Source: Pascua guehoae (Eukaryota; Basidiomycota; Tremellomycetes; Trichosporonales; Trichosporonaceae). From it: a DNA stretch of 64,000 bases. The stretch lies in assembly GCA_001600415.1 (NCBI GenBank), contig BCJX01000002.1, positions 1,223,350-1,287,349 on the forward strand, written 5' to 3'. Positions within the stretch are counted from its first letter, which is position 1, and every line of letters starts with the position of its first letter. A model generated the notes under the pieces. That model was not told where the DNA came from, ran no database searches, and saw only the letters and a program-made list of their open reading frames with translations. This document shows, one piece after another, positions 40,263-52,616 of this stretch. A program made the translations under genes and the position numbers.

Positions 40263-42416
40263 TTACTTCTTTCTCTTTGGTGCCGAGGTGCTTTCATGGT
40301 GTGCGCGCTTCTGTCGTGTAGGGAGGCGCACACTCTGGTCCGCAAAGCACTGCGTGAGCGCCGTAGTCGGCAGGACGCCAGGGAATCGCTTGGCCGAGCT
40401 GCTCGTTAGCTTCACCAAAGCATGATAAAGACATACTAGACAGTGAACGACTTGCTAAAAATTCTTGCAAGGATCGGTGCCGATTGGTCTTTGGTCACAT
40501 CGGGTACGGTGAGGCTAGCCTGTCAGTGCTGCCGTACCTTGTTAGTCTCTCTCCATCCCAAACGCACTTTGTCAAATCGGCTAGAGTAAAGCGAAGGGAA
40601 AAGGTTCCCTCGGTGCGGATGCCGAGATCGTGCGCAAAGAAAAATAGCCCAGGTTCGCCGTTCAGGCCTTTGAGTCGCTGGCACACGGCTCCCATCGACC
40701 CGACGAGCACGCGACTGTAGTGTGAGGTAGTGGAGAGGCGCTCGGCGTACGATTCGGTGTAAAGGGAAGCCGGCACCGCGCTTGGCGACGACGTGAGGGG
40801 AAGAGGCACTGGCGTGCTCATTGGCGAGGTTGCGGGCGCGTGCGTAAATAGTGGCCCATGCAACGATCGAGCCCGTTGGCTATCACCCGACGACGACCAA
40901 GGACGTGCCGACGGTGTGAATCTTCGTTCCCAATCGCCATACCCTGCAGTGTGGGGACGATCGTCACGGCTCCCCGCATATGGATCCTTGTGCCAGGCGG
41001 AATCAGCAGCGCTGGTCGCGGGCCGAAAAGTGTTCGAGTAGCTCGTGTGTGGCCTTTCAAAGTCATAGTCTGTGAGCAGCTGTGTCGACTCGGGAGTCCA
41101 TCCGCGCGAACCACGTCCCGACGACGACCGCATTCCTGGATGTGGAGGCTCATGGATACCACGTGATGACGACGATGGCGGTGCGCGTTCGTCGTACCAG
41201 TCCTCGTGCGGGAGACCATATGGCCGCTGGGCAGGTGAAGCGCTTTCGGGTGGCGGCCAACCCGAAACAGCGGCCGGACCTGAGTGAGACGGGTGGCCAG
41301 GTGGCGCTATTTGTCCCGACCGTCCAGCTGCGACAGATCAGTCCAATGTTACCGTGCAAGACTTGTGGCCGCTAAAGCAAGCCAAGGGGAGGCTAGGAAG
41401 GGGCGCTTCCTCTATTTCCTTCAAACTTACCATATGGAGACCAATCTGCACCGCTACCCTGCCATCCGAATGGTGGTGGGACGGTCGCGTGACCGCTCCC
41501 CGGTCTCAGCCCACGGTTGAAACCAGGCTGTGGTGATTCGTAGGGATAAGGTGCCGACGAGGCCGGAGGGCGTGATGCTGTATGAGTGAAGAGGGCATAC
41601 TGATCTTGTCGGGCTCCAGGGTGCATTACGATACTTCGCTGCTGCGATTGATCGCCCTTCCACAGGTCCACCATGAGTACGAAACGGTGGAAGTCAATGA
41701 CGCTAGTGGAGTGGGATCAGCCGCGGCCCTCGGTAGATGTTTCGGATATACGCACTGCGGAGCAATGGCTTTGCCCAGAGAATCAAATACCCGGAGTTGG
41801 ACGATCGGCGGCGGTGACAATGGCCGTCGATCCTAGTGCATGTCAGACCCAAATCCTTGGCCACCTACACCGTCGCGCGCGAGACCGAGGCTAGCTGCGC
41901 TAGCGTTGTTGACGCGAACACGGTCCGATGCTTACCTTGTCACCAAAGCCACAGGCACGCGCACGTTGGGGTTGTTGGATGACCTCGAGGACGTAGACAC
42001 TGTTGGTGTGAATAACATGAACGGTTTTTAGTCATCCGCCACAGGCACATTCCTACGCACAGGTCTTTGGATGGCACAATGGGAGTGTCACTGGTGATGC
42101 TCCCGACAGACACTTCACGATTTCGGCTTCCATCGTCATCGGCGGGGTCTTGGAGCTCGTCGCTCTCATCGTCGCTGTCGTCGCTCGACTGTTCAGTCAT
42201 CTCCTCCATGGCGGGTGTGGCCTCTGGATCGTTTCGACTGACGGAGCGGTCGCGCGATGTCGCATTTTTGGTAGACGGGGCCGTGGCCCACTGGGCCGAC
42301 TCGGACCTCGACGTATCGGCCGTATCTGATGGCGCCTGGTCTTCGTGCGTCGATGTCGCCCGTGAGGACGGCCGGGGTCCAGAGTCGTCCTTCCGCGACG
42401 ACCGTCGGTCCGACAT
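40263..42416 (-). CDS. Velvet-domain transcription factor, VelB-like
   Basis: Seven exons join in frame: 42061-42416, 41936-41999, 41756-41832, 41431-41702, 40568-41327, 40437-40514, 40263-40398. The product is 580 residues. The velvet domain is split. Part one (residues ~120-190) reads VYVLEVIQQPQRARACGFGDK, then PPPIVQLRVFD and FHRFVLMVDLW. Part two (~460-560) reads RVLVGSMGAVCQRLKGLNGEPGLFFF, DLGIRTEGTFSLRFTLADLT, then RIFSKSFTVYSAKRFPGV. About 260 disordered residues lie between them. Aspergillus VelB also has an insertion (~100 residues) in its velvet domain, hence VelB-like. Velvet proteins form homo- or heterodimers and bind DNA with an NF-kB-like fold to control development and secondary metabolism. 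The N-terminus is acidic and Ser-rich. An in-frame upstream extension to ~42623 exists, but I prefer the ATG at 42416. Confidence 0.93.
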
Positions 42417-42891
42417 TGGGCGCGGAAGGAGATGGGCGAGACGCCAGGCAGGTGCCTTGATAGCGCCAGCGTGGATGGAAGCGTCCGCCGACGCCGGGCG
42501 TTCCAGACGTGGTTCGGAGTGGCTCAGACTCAAGCTAAGCTGAAGGAATGAGCGTGGCCGCCGAAGGGGGAGGGCAATGGAAAGAGGAGGCGCATCAATC
42601 AAAAAGGTGGCTGGTAGCGACAAAAGACGAGAAGAAGTGGCGCGGGGTTGGGAGACCGTGGCTGCGCGGCAAGATTCACGCCACCAACAGAAGTAACGAA
42701 ATGTGTAGGAGATGGGGATAGCCGCTGGGTTGGGCCTGAGGGGACAAGGTGTAAAGGGTCGGCGAACTTCCGAGACTTTGAAATGATGGAATGACGGGTA
42801 TCAAAAGATCAGCAGGCAAGGGAAGGAAGAAGGCAACGAGGGAGTAGGAGCAAGCCGAGCTGGCGACGCGAGAACGAGATATTTGCCTCAT

Positions 42892-42960
42892 GGCTGGCCT
42901 GGCTGGCTGGCTGGCTGGCCTGGCTGGCTGGCTGGCTGGCTGCCTGGCTGGGTGGGTGGT
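42892..42960 (+). repeat. (GGCT)n tetranucleotide repeat
   Basis: About 70 bases of TGGCTGGC units with occasional CC interruptions lie ~475 bases upstream of the velvet start. The same motif recurs near 30020 and 60226-60300. Confidence 0.9.
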
Positions 42961-45099
42961 GGACGCAAGCCATGGTAAAGCATGTGCTGGATGTAGTGTG
43001 CGCAAACAAGGCGGAGACTGTGCGGCCACGCATGGCTGCGGAACATGGACGCCGTACCGCGGTCGTCTCGAGAGAGCGATTAGACGGCGGTACGGCGGGT
43101 GTGGTGGCTCAGGGAAGGCCAACGAGGCATAACAGCCAGGGGCGAGCCACTGGCAACCCACACAGGGGCTGTCGATCCCGGCGCTGCCATTTCGTTCCTC
43201 TCTCGTCCCTGGTCGTTATACGCTCTCTCTTGGCCCTGCGATCACTTTGTCTCCTCTCTTTTCGGCGGCGGCATATGTGCAGCCGAGCCGCATTTGGACT
43301 CCGCACTTTGGCTCTGTACGCGAGACGAGACACACAATAATAGAGTGTGTGTCGCAATGTCTTACACTACGACCGGCCGGCCCGCGACCCTCACAGAACG
43401 TTGGCAGAACGGCCCGACAAAGTACAAGCTCTGTACCCGCAAAGGGGTTCATGGAGGTTCCGCCATCTGGCAATGCGGCTACCACACACAGGCCATGTTC
43501 GCGCAAACGCACCATTGGGCCTTTTCATCCTCCCGTGTCAACACCCATGACTAGCGGATGCGGATGTCGCGGATGTCGCACTGGGTGGGTGGATGGCTGG
43601 CCGCAGGCCTACTCTCTCGGACTCTCTCTCTCTCTCACACACCCCACATATAACCGAATGCAACGCAGGTGGATGCGTCTTAATTGCCGCGTCGATCCTC
43701 TTGTGTGATTCCCTGGACCACCCGAACCCTCTCGTCTGGAGTCTTCATCACCTTCCGGTGGTGACGAGGTCAACCCTCCCTAGCCAGACCCTATATTTTA
43801 CCTTGACATGCTGCCTTGGTTTGACCTCCGAATGAATCTCGGGTCACCAGCCCCCATGTCAGAAGCCTGTCCCAGGAGGATCCAAGGGAGGATTCAAGGG
43901 TAGACAAGAAGGGCCACGCTAAAAAACCAAGGATACCCAAGGCTAAACACCCGAGCCCACCAGAGTCCCGAACCTTGTTGCCCTTTGCGTCTCCAAAACG
44001 TGGCAAATCGGTCAACAGACGTGCCGCCATAGGTGTGATATCGGCAAGCTCAGGGAGGCACACGCACCAGTCAACAAGCCTTGTAACAAGCTTGCTCGCC
44101 CCAACAGGGCCCAGCAAGGAACCTGTCGCCCTCGACTGCGCGGCCCGCCTCGTGTCTCTCCACTACTGCACTCTTCCTCTCCAGACACGGCGGACGCAAA
44201 TCTGTGGTCTTGACTCTGAGCCCGAGTGCTCAGTCACCGGCCTCAAGCTTGTCTCCCTGTCCCGCCCTTCCACCAACGTGTAACGAAATGCGATTCTCAA
44301 CTCAGCCAGAGCCTCTACCACCAAGAAGCAGGATGCACACTGCACTTACCGCACTCAGACCCTTTGGTTCACGTGATATTGCGTTGGCGTGTCGGGGACT
44401 TTTCTCCTCGGTTGCCACTGCTTGTTTGGGGTTTGGGCGCCACCAAGGGAACGGGTGAGGGTTTGCTGGAGTTGGTCGAGTAGTCTGTTGAAGGTGGGAG
44501 GCAGAATCGAAGGGAATGGAAGAATGCGCAAAAGTCGAGTTTCAAAAACGCAGAGATGTTAATCTGGGACGTGTAAGACGCGGTGCTCTGCGCGTTGCAA
44601 GGAACCGTCCCACGCACGCGCCAAATAGCCTCGGGTCGATCTGGGGGCCAGTCCAGCTGCGGGTTCCCGGTCGTTGCGGTGCCGTCTTTGGGTCTGGATA
44701 GCCAGGCGAGGCACACCAATCGGTTTCGTGGCGCCCGTTTGGGGAGCAGGTGAGGCACAGCGATGTGGTCTGGGTTTTGGCGGGGGAATGCTGCTGCAAT
44801 TGCAGCCGTAAAGGACCAGAGGATGTTTGCTCAGTTGCCAGTGGCCAGGGGGGAGACGAGGGTGATGTGGTGAGGTGGCGTGTCGTTCCTTTGCAGTGGA
44901 GGTGTGTAACGCTTTTGTTTCAGGAGGCAGAGGAAAAGAAATTTGGTAAGAGCACCGCACTTGTCGGTTGGTTGTTGTATGGCAGCCGTTGCACAGACAA
45001 GGACGATGAGCTCGGTCGTCGAGTAGAGCTCGTTCTGGGGTGTTAACGCGAACAAAACAACGCACAAGACGACGCCGAGAGGACGAGTGTGTGCGTGTT

Positions 45100-45137
<38 letters not shown>

Positions 45138-45142
45138 CGTGC
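45100..45142 (+). repeat. (TA)n-(GT)n compound microsatellite
   Basis: About eight TA steps run straight into about thirteen GT steps. TA/GT alternation can form Z-DNA or melt easily. Confidence 0.9.
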
Positions 45143-48100
45143 GTGGGTGCGTGTATGCCGAAAGTAACGCAGCGGCAACGACGCAGTTGGAACGCACACC
45201 CTGGGCTGCGAAACTCTGCACGTGTCTGCGAACACGACACAAGTCAAACAGGTATTATGAAGGACGAGGCCGACGTCGTTGGAGGATGCAGAGCCGAGGC
45301 GCAGATGGTGCACAGGCGATATATGAGATTGGAGTTGTATGAGGAAGAAAGGAAAGGAAGAAGGAAAAGAAGGAAGGAAGGAGATGGGACATTGAGCATG
45401 ACAAGGTGGTTGGGGGAAGGTTATAACTCGAGAGTGGCATTGAAACACGAGTTTTGGCGTGGCTCGCGGACGATCACTTGAGTGATGACCATTGTTCCCC
45501 AACAACCACAGCCACCTGCATCACCCCTCCTCGATATTCTCTCGCTTGTCAATCAAACCGTGATCACCATGGAATGAGCATTACTCGCTGGGCGCTCGTT
45601 TCGGACTCGTTTCGGAGTCATACTGTGCTGGCAATATCTCTGGATGGAGTCGATCGGAAACGTGTCCTCCACAAAGACGAAACTGTGCCCGCCCGGTACG
45701 AAACGACACATCGCACATATACTTCAAACGGGGCGCGGCTTGGCAGTCGGGCATAGAAGGAGACTAACAGCAGTTATCGTGCCCGAAAGAAGAGCAGCTC
45801 AAACACTGCTGTGCGGTACCACTGCGCCCAAGATGGTCTCGCTACTTTGCGATTCTATCCGAGCAGAGTATGACGTGCATGGGTGTTTGTGATCTTCGGG
45901 TGGGACAGAGCCGTCGTGATGTAACCGTGTTCATCACGCTCCGACATACACCGGTTATCACCCAACGCCCAGGATGAGCGAGTGATGATGTAGAGTGTGT
46001 ATTATGGAGAGGGGTTCGGCTAGCTATTCCACGGGCCATTCAAGCGAGGACAAGCACCTATCATCGTCACAGCTCCAACTCCCGCATGCAGTGGAACCTT
46101 TACACCCAACACAATTCCTCCTGCTATGAACTCTCCATTCAATGCAGGTTTCCAACAGCCGCGGCATTCGTGTGGTCTGATGAAGATTGTGTGTGATCAA
46201 CAGCCGTAGCGGGAGGACTCGACAGTGAGACAACCTCGATTGCTCCTGTCGGCCGCCTCGTGGCCATCTTGCGCCCTATTCTTGTATCCTCCTCGTTGAT
46301 ACCCCTTCTGGACAACCCTTTTACTCGTTCTCCTCAACTGCCATAATTCCTCGTCGTCTTCTCTGCGCTTTCTTTCTACACCTGTCGATCGTGGCCCGGA
46401 ATCACTTTTGAATCATGCTATCTTGCCTTCTTCTCAATCCATTCCAGCGTGATACCCACAGCCCTCTGCTTCACGTGGCCCACCGTCTAACTCCGCCTCA
46501 TTGTGGGATGATTCTGGTAACTTGAGCAACTTACCTCTGTATCGGACCTTTCAGACTGCTGGTCGCCGTCGTTGAGTGTGTTCTCGAACTCTTTCCGCTG
46601 GGCGTGCTCTTGGCTGTAGCGACTGTGTAATACACTTGATTCGCAGCAGGACGTTTTTGATACCTGCGCCCGTTACTGTACTCGTGTTGATCACCAAGCT
46701 CATTGCGCAGTTCATGCTCTTCATCCATAGACCCGGTTATTTCGCAACGGACTACTATTATCTGTCTTTATCATCTTGAAACGCTTGGTGCATTCATTAT
46801 TAGAGATCACTGTAACCGGCAGAAGTAGTAGTAGTCGTAGTGTTGTTGTCTTGGGTATGACATTTGCCCAGTGGCAGGTAGAGGTGGAATCAACGGTCGG
46901 AACCAGCCTTTAGTGATCGTGGCTTGCCGTCTTTCCGTCACTGGGCTCAATGGTTACGGCGCGTTTCGTAATCGCGGCAATTGGGCGAGGTGACCTGGTG
47001 ACAGCAGGCTTTTTGCTCGGTCGGCTCGGTCGGAAGGCCCATCAACGGCATTTCGGGACAAGTCAGAGACCTCGGGCACGGAGCATACTTTGACTCGTGC
47101 TGCCACAACGCAACCCAACGCAACACAAAACGAGCCATGTGACATGTTTCGTCGTGGGGTTGAGGTAGCGTTCGGGGCGGGCTGGGTGCCCGGCAACACT
47201 CAAAACTCTCATTTGTGCTTGTCCAGCTTGTGTGCCCAAGGCTGTGCCGAAAACCGAGCACTTTGCACACTGGCAAGGTACACACACTGACGCGGGCCGG
47301 CTGGTAATAAGTTGCTGGTTACGTGAAAAAAAAACGCCCTGTTTAAAGTCCCTTGGCTAGTTACCGCACCAAAGCGTCCTTTGTCCCCAGACCGTTCCAG
47401 CGGACCTGTATGTCCGCGGCACGCACAGAGAGGTAGGAGTCGTGAGACGTGCGACATGCAAAAGGCGAGCGGGGAGAGCGGGCTTGTTCAACAAACTCGG
47501 AAGCGCGGCTTCACCGGAGCTCACGCACTCTCTGTCTCTCGTCTGCATAAATTTTGCCTTCATTATTGCCCACCTCTCCGGCGACCTCGCCGATGGATAT
47601 ACCAATTGCGAGAGATTTATGTACAAGAGTTATATCTAACAATGTGGCCAATGTCGTGGCAGGATCCGTAACCCAGGGCGGAGTTTCGGAAGCAGGTCGG
47701 TGGCCGATTAAGTGTCGTTGAGCCCGGCAGAGGGAGGCGAGAGGAAGAGAGTTGTCGACAACAGAGTTGGGACAGTAAAATTGACCTCGGGAGACGTTGG
47801 CGTGCGGAAGCGGATGTAGCGCAGAGACAAATGGGTGCTTCCCAGGCAATGCCAGAGGTCGTTCCACCCATCTCTCAACCGGTTAGTCACTACGTGAACT
47901 CAAGTGGCCGCTAAATTGCACCAAATGACCAAAGTATCCATCACCCACACAAGAGTTGTTTCACTGGAGAAACATAAGGGGGTGTTTAAGGAGCTGTCCG
48001 AACCACATCCTTGCATTTCAGTTGGTGGTAGCATGGCCCTTTTTGACCCGAAAACGATTCGTCCCGAAACCAGGCACTCCTGCCGTGCCCGAGCAGTCGA

Positions 48101-50100
48101 GTAATGGCGGCATGCACATGCCAGTACAATGGCCATTACTTTGATGTGAATGGATACGTTCATCAGGCACTGCGGAGTGGTGTCGTACGGGTGACTTTGG
48201 GGCAATCAGGCCGTTGTTCATGCCGTCAAGACACGCCGATCAAAGGAGAGAGGGGTGGCGTAACCGTCGCCCAGAGGCAATCGAGGAACAGAGGTTGGGG
48301 CAGATGGGAGAGCCCTCAGGGTGAGAGAGGGGGGGGGGGGGCAAGGTAACGAGATGAGCGAGGTGAGCGAGGTGCTGGGATCGGCACAGCTGGGTCATGC
48401 ACCTTTCCACTTCCAACTGCTTGCCGTAGTGTCCACATGAACCAGTCTCATTTGACAAAATTAATTCTGCCTGAACATGCTCTTGACGATCACGAATGAC
48501 TGCAGTTCTCGTTGCAGCAGGAGCACCTCGTCGCGGTTCAGAGTGCGGAAACGCCGGCCGCCGCCTTTGTTAACATCTCGTAGGGCCCGACATCGGGCAT
48601 TAGGACATCAATGTCACCGATGTCACGCGATGCCGGCGGAGCTTCTCCGGACAAAAAACATGTTTACGAGGGCGTTACCAATAGCACATGGGCACCATCG
48701 ACTGTGACAGGTAGTACAGCATGTGGACGAGAATGTGCACATTTTTTGATTGTTCCACGGCACCCTAGTTGGATGCTGGTGGATGGTAAACCCAATTGGC
48801 TTTCCAACTCTATTCGGAATTCAAGCGCTCCACCACCTTGGCGATGGGGTGCACGCGGTGATCGTGGTGGAGCACGATATGTGGTGCTGTAGGCTATTCT
48901 ACTATACTGTACCCTAACCCGACGGACCGGAGTAACAAAGATCCACTGTTCGGACGCCGATATCAGGCAATCGAGCAAGATTCGGCGCTTTGCAAGATTG
49001 TTAGTTTGTTTTCTTGCGATGATTGGGAGAGAGGGACACCCATTGCAACGGCGCATGACTCGCTCAATCTCAGCGATTTCGCTTGAGTTGGTGCGTGCAC
49101 GGCGAGTTAGTGGGGATCAGAGTAGTGGACAGGCCGGCGGGGGTCTGCTGTCAACATGTCAAACTGTGAGCTCCAAAGCGTTTCCGAACCTCACTAGACA
49201 GCACAGTTCCTCTTTGTGCGCCTTTGCGCCTTTGAGAGCCGACAATATCCACAACCCGCTCCAAGTTTGCATTGCATTGAGCAACTCCTGTCCCATTCCC
49301 GTTCGCGCTCGTCGCGTGCACCATCGAGACCTTTCCAGTGGCCAACGGTCGCGCGCGCTCTCGGTGTCGGGAGGTTCGCGTCGCTCTCATTCTCTCTTGA
49401 CAACGCGAGGAGACGCGTACGTTTGTGCATGTAGGACGGGGAAACCGAGTGAGTTGCACGGTCGGGTGGTGCAGCTGTGCCAGGTCGGACGCGAGCGTCA
49501 CAATCCCAGTGGAGTTCATCCCAGTTGGCTGGACCGTCTTTCCACTTCTGTTCGACTTGGAAAGCCTGCCCCTGGCACCGTTGGGGCAATCGTAATGGCC
49601 AAACGGTCGCGCGGAGACCATCAAAGGCTCGCCTAGAACCGGAATTAAGTGAGTGGGTTGAGGTGGAAGAGACCCGAGCCAGTTCGTAAACACACCATCT
49701 CTCGCTCCAGGAGGTACTGGCGAACCCACCTTGTCTTGCTCTGAAAATGCACATCGGATGCCGCAAGCTGCCAGGTTATGTTGAGAGACGGGGGCCATGT
49801 GTGAAGGCAAGACGATTGCGGTTTGTCCTGTCGAGTGAGGGATGGAGCGAGAGAGCGATGCATGTTGAATACAGTCTACCGAGATGGCCTATTTACTGCG
49901 TGCAGGTGAACGCGCGGGCGAGCGTGCCAGCGAGCGCACGAGCGCGCACAGCTCCTTCGAGCTCGGGCCAACCAACATGTTCAACCGCCCATCGCTGGCT
50001 GGTCGCTGTCTTTTTGGTCGGTGTTGTTGCGTGCACTAGTATGGTGCCCGGTCGCCGCGGACACTCGTTCCCTCAGTCATAGCTCGAACCATCAGCACTC

Positions 50101-50130
50101 GTATATATAGAGCGCGGGCGTCGCTTCGAC
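50101..50130 (+). promoter_or_regulatory. TATA-type core promoter candidate
   Basis: GTATATATAGAGCGCGGGCG at 50100-50119 is the best TATA box in the gene desert. No clear protein frame follows, so a noncoding transcript is the simplest reading if it is active. Confidence 0.35.
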
Positions 50131-50308
50131 TCGATGCATCATTCTACTCTCTATCATGTGTTGCCGTTGCAGCCAGCATGGTAGTCAACTTAGTCCGTGC
50201 CAACTACACGAGGGACACCCGTCTCGATTGCACTTCCACTTGCGGCACTGCTGCCGGTAGCCACGGTGCCGGGGTTTAAAACTGAGGATATTAATGTCAT
50301 CATTGCAT

Positions 50309-50438
50309 GACACAGCAAGGACGCAGCAAGAACGCAGCAAGGACACAGCAAGCACACAGCAGGGACGCTGCAAGGATGCAGCAAGGACGCAGGAGGAACA
50401 CAGGAGAGGAGAGACGCAGGAGCGACTCAGCAAAGACG
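50309..50438 (+). repeat. Minisatellite built on GACACAGCAAG
   Basis: About eleven imperfect copies of an 11-12 base unit (GACACAGCAAG, GACGCAGCAAG, GATGCAGCAAG) run for 130 bases. Confidence 0.9.
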
Positions 50439-52616
50439 CAGCAGCTTCCAGCAGTGGCCCCTTTTACACACCAGACGCCTGGTTGTGGGCAGATATTCCT
50501 GCTGGTTGAGGCAGCGTGGACGCGTCCATGGGCATGTTTCAAGGATGCGAGGCAGTGTGCTACCGTCGTCCACAACCACCGTCGTGGTCTGTTCGGTCTG
50601 AGCCCCATCCTTTCGCCGGTAGCCTGCCCTCCGCGTTTTCCACCCGGCTCTCCATTGCAGAGATCTATGGACTCGAACCTCGCAGGCTCACGCACACGCC
50701 AACATGGGCCGTTGCACGTACACTCGAGCCGCCGCGCTACGCTCGAGCCACTGCGCGTACTATATCCCAACTCACGCACGCGCACTCGATTCAGGCATCG
50801 CTCTATCTTCACTACAATTCTGCTCACCGACCTACCACTCTCCACGCTGCCACTGACCCCCATGGCCGCAAGATTGTGGTCTCCCATCCGTTGTCGCTCT
50901 ACCATCACCTACACCGGCGTTTCTTGCGTGCGGCTCACTCACCACGCGCTGTAGTCGTCTAGATGCAGCAGTAGGGGCCCTCGTAGGGCTAGAAAGACGC
51001 TGGTCGGTGCACCGAAGGCTGGTGAAGGGGCCGGCGTCTCATCTCGCTCGGGCTCCCGTTTGTCCACCGTTTCCCAACTGGCCTTTGGAAAACAAATGCC
51101 GAAGGGCGGGACTGGACGTCTTATCGTCGTGTCTATTTTGGACTCGTAGTATGCCATGAACGCGCGCTCGCCATGTCCTGGTCGTTTATCACGCCCGCCA
51201 TTGTATCGTACGCCGGTCATCTGGTCACACCCACCTGCACCCGTCTGGCAAGCTGGCAATAGCGCCCATAACGTGGCCATCTGTGTAACTTGGTGCGGCA
51301 TGCATTACTCGGCCTCGGACACAAGCATCCCCCGGACACGAGCATCCGTCGTGCTCATTTCTGCTGCCAAAGCACTGCTGAGTCACTGTACGCCTGCACC
51401 CACGAGGCATGCGGGCATCCCGACAGAGCCACGGCCGTGACGCGATGGGTATTGCCCCAAAACCATTAAGCTCGGCGGGGTCGACAAGGCACTGGGCAAA
51501 TGACATGGTTAGGCTGATTCCCGGGCAATGGGCTTTACGGCGTCCCCAGAGTTGAGCCAAGGTTGGCCAAGGTTGGCTGGAACCCGGTTGGGCGTGCGGG
51601 CCGTGGGGTGAGTGTCAGTTGCAACACGGTGCTGGTGCTGGAACAGGCTGACAACGGCGTGTGCGGAGGTTAGGTTGCGGGGATACCCTAGATGACCGCA
51701 GCGACGTACGTATGACGTGCACTCGTCCATACGTCGGTTTGTTGCGTGTACGACGCGCCAGGCTTTGGTTACACAATAGGTACGGTACGCGGGTTGGCAT
51801 GTACGTTTGGTCGGGTACCTACCATTACATGGATACCATGGTAACCATACTCGCTACCCGGTTAGCCTACGGTTTGCCCCCCCGGTTAACCACAGTACAC
51901 GACCCCACCCACACTTGCATCTGGCGGGAATACTGTAGGTACTTTGGACAACGGGTGTTGTCTGGTAGCTGTCCCGCACACCGGCCACCGGCCTCGGCGT
52001 AGCTCACAGAACACGTCCTGGGGCCTGCGGACCTGCGGGCGGACCTGTCCCGCTCTACGGTTACAGTAGAACGCTCCCGTACGCGCGCGCTCGGAATGTG
52101 AGCGATTTCATTGCAGATCTTCCTCGAGCCAAGGCACGCGCGCCCTCTTTGGCTCTCGCTCTCGCTCTCGTCGTGCACGCTTTCTTGTTTTGTTCCGGTG
52201 ACCCAACGACACCAAGATGGCAATAAGGCCACAGACAAGACTAGGACTAGACTTTAGAGTCTCCGAACATCCCGGCACGGGACCGCGTCTCAAACTGTAT
52301 CTCTCGGGTTGCATTAACAAAAGCCGAGCCACAAGTTTGGGCCGCGCGGATTCCGCACAACCTGGGGTAACCTGAGGCGTGGGAGTGCAGCTGCCGTACT
52401 CTCGTACTGTCAAACTCGTCGTCCTCCACACATCCCTTGCCATTCCTCGTCTTCTGGCGTGCACGCTACCGCTACGTCAGCCTTCTTTTGTCTCGTAGCT
52501 CATTCATCCCTGGTAAGATTACAACATGGGGGGTCACACGTGTCTCGGGTGTGGCCCGTGGTGACGCTCGCCTAATGTGGGTCGTCGTGTTCTAGAACTT
52601 GTCGTCTCTAATCTCG

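Larger units (their letters stand above)
42417..52616. other. 10 kb gene-poor region upstream of the velvet gene
   Basis: No frame here shows a family motif or a believable exon chain. It lies 5' of the velvet gene and 3' of the Arl3 gene. It contains simple repeats (listed separately), a TATA-type element near 50101 and several pyrimidine-rich blocks. It could be an extended regulatory region, a noncoding RNA locus, or hold rapidly evolving genes that I cannot recognise. Confidence 0.5.

Noticed and set aside
49151..49810. 219-codon minus-strand frame in the gene desert
   Set aside because: A competing frame on the same stretch is almost as long. There is no motif, no splice partners, and codon use is unlike the real genes.
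50309..50438. CRISPR-like array
   Set aside because: Units are short, contiguous and without spacers; it is a eukaryotic minisatellite.
50641..50760. Possible minus-strand tRNA (GGTTCGAGTCC-like B box at ~50689)
   Set aside because: The T stem pairs in only about three positions and no acceptor stem or anticodon arm can be formed.
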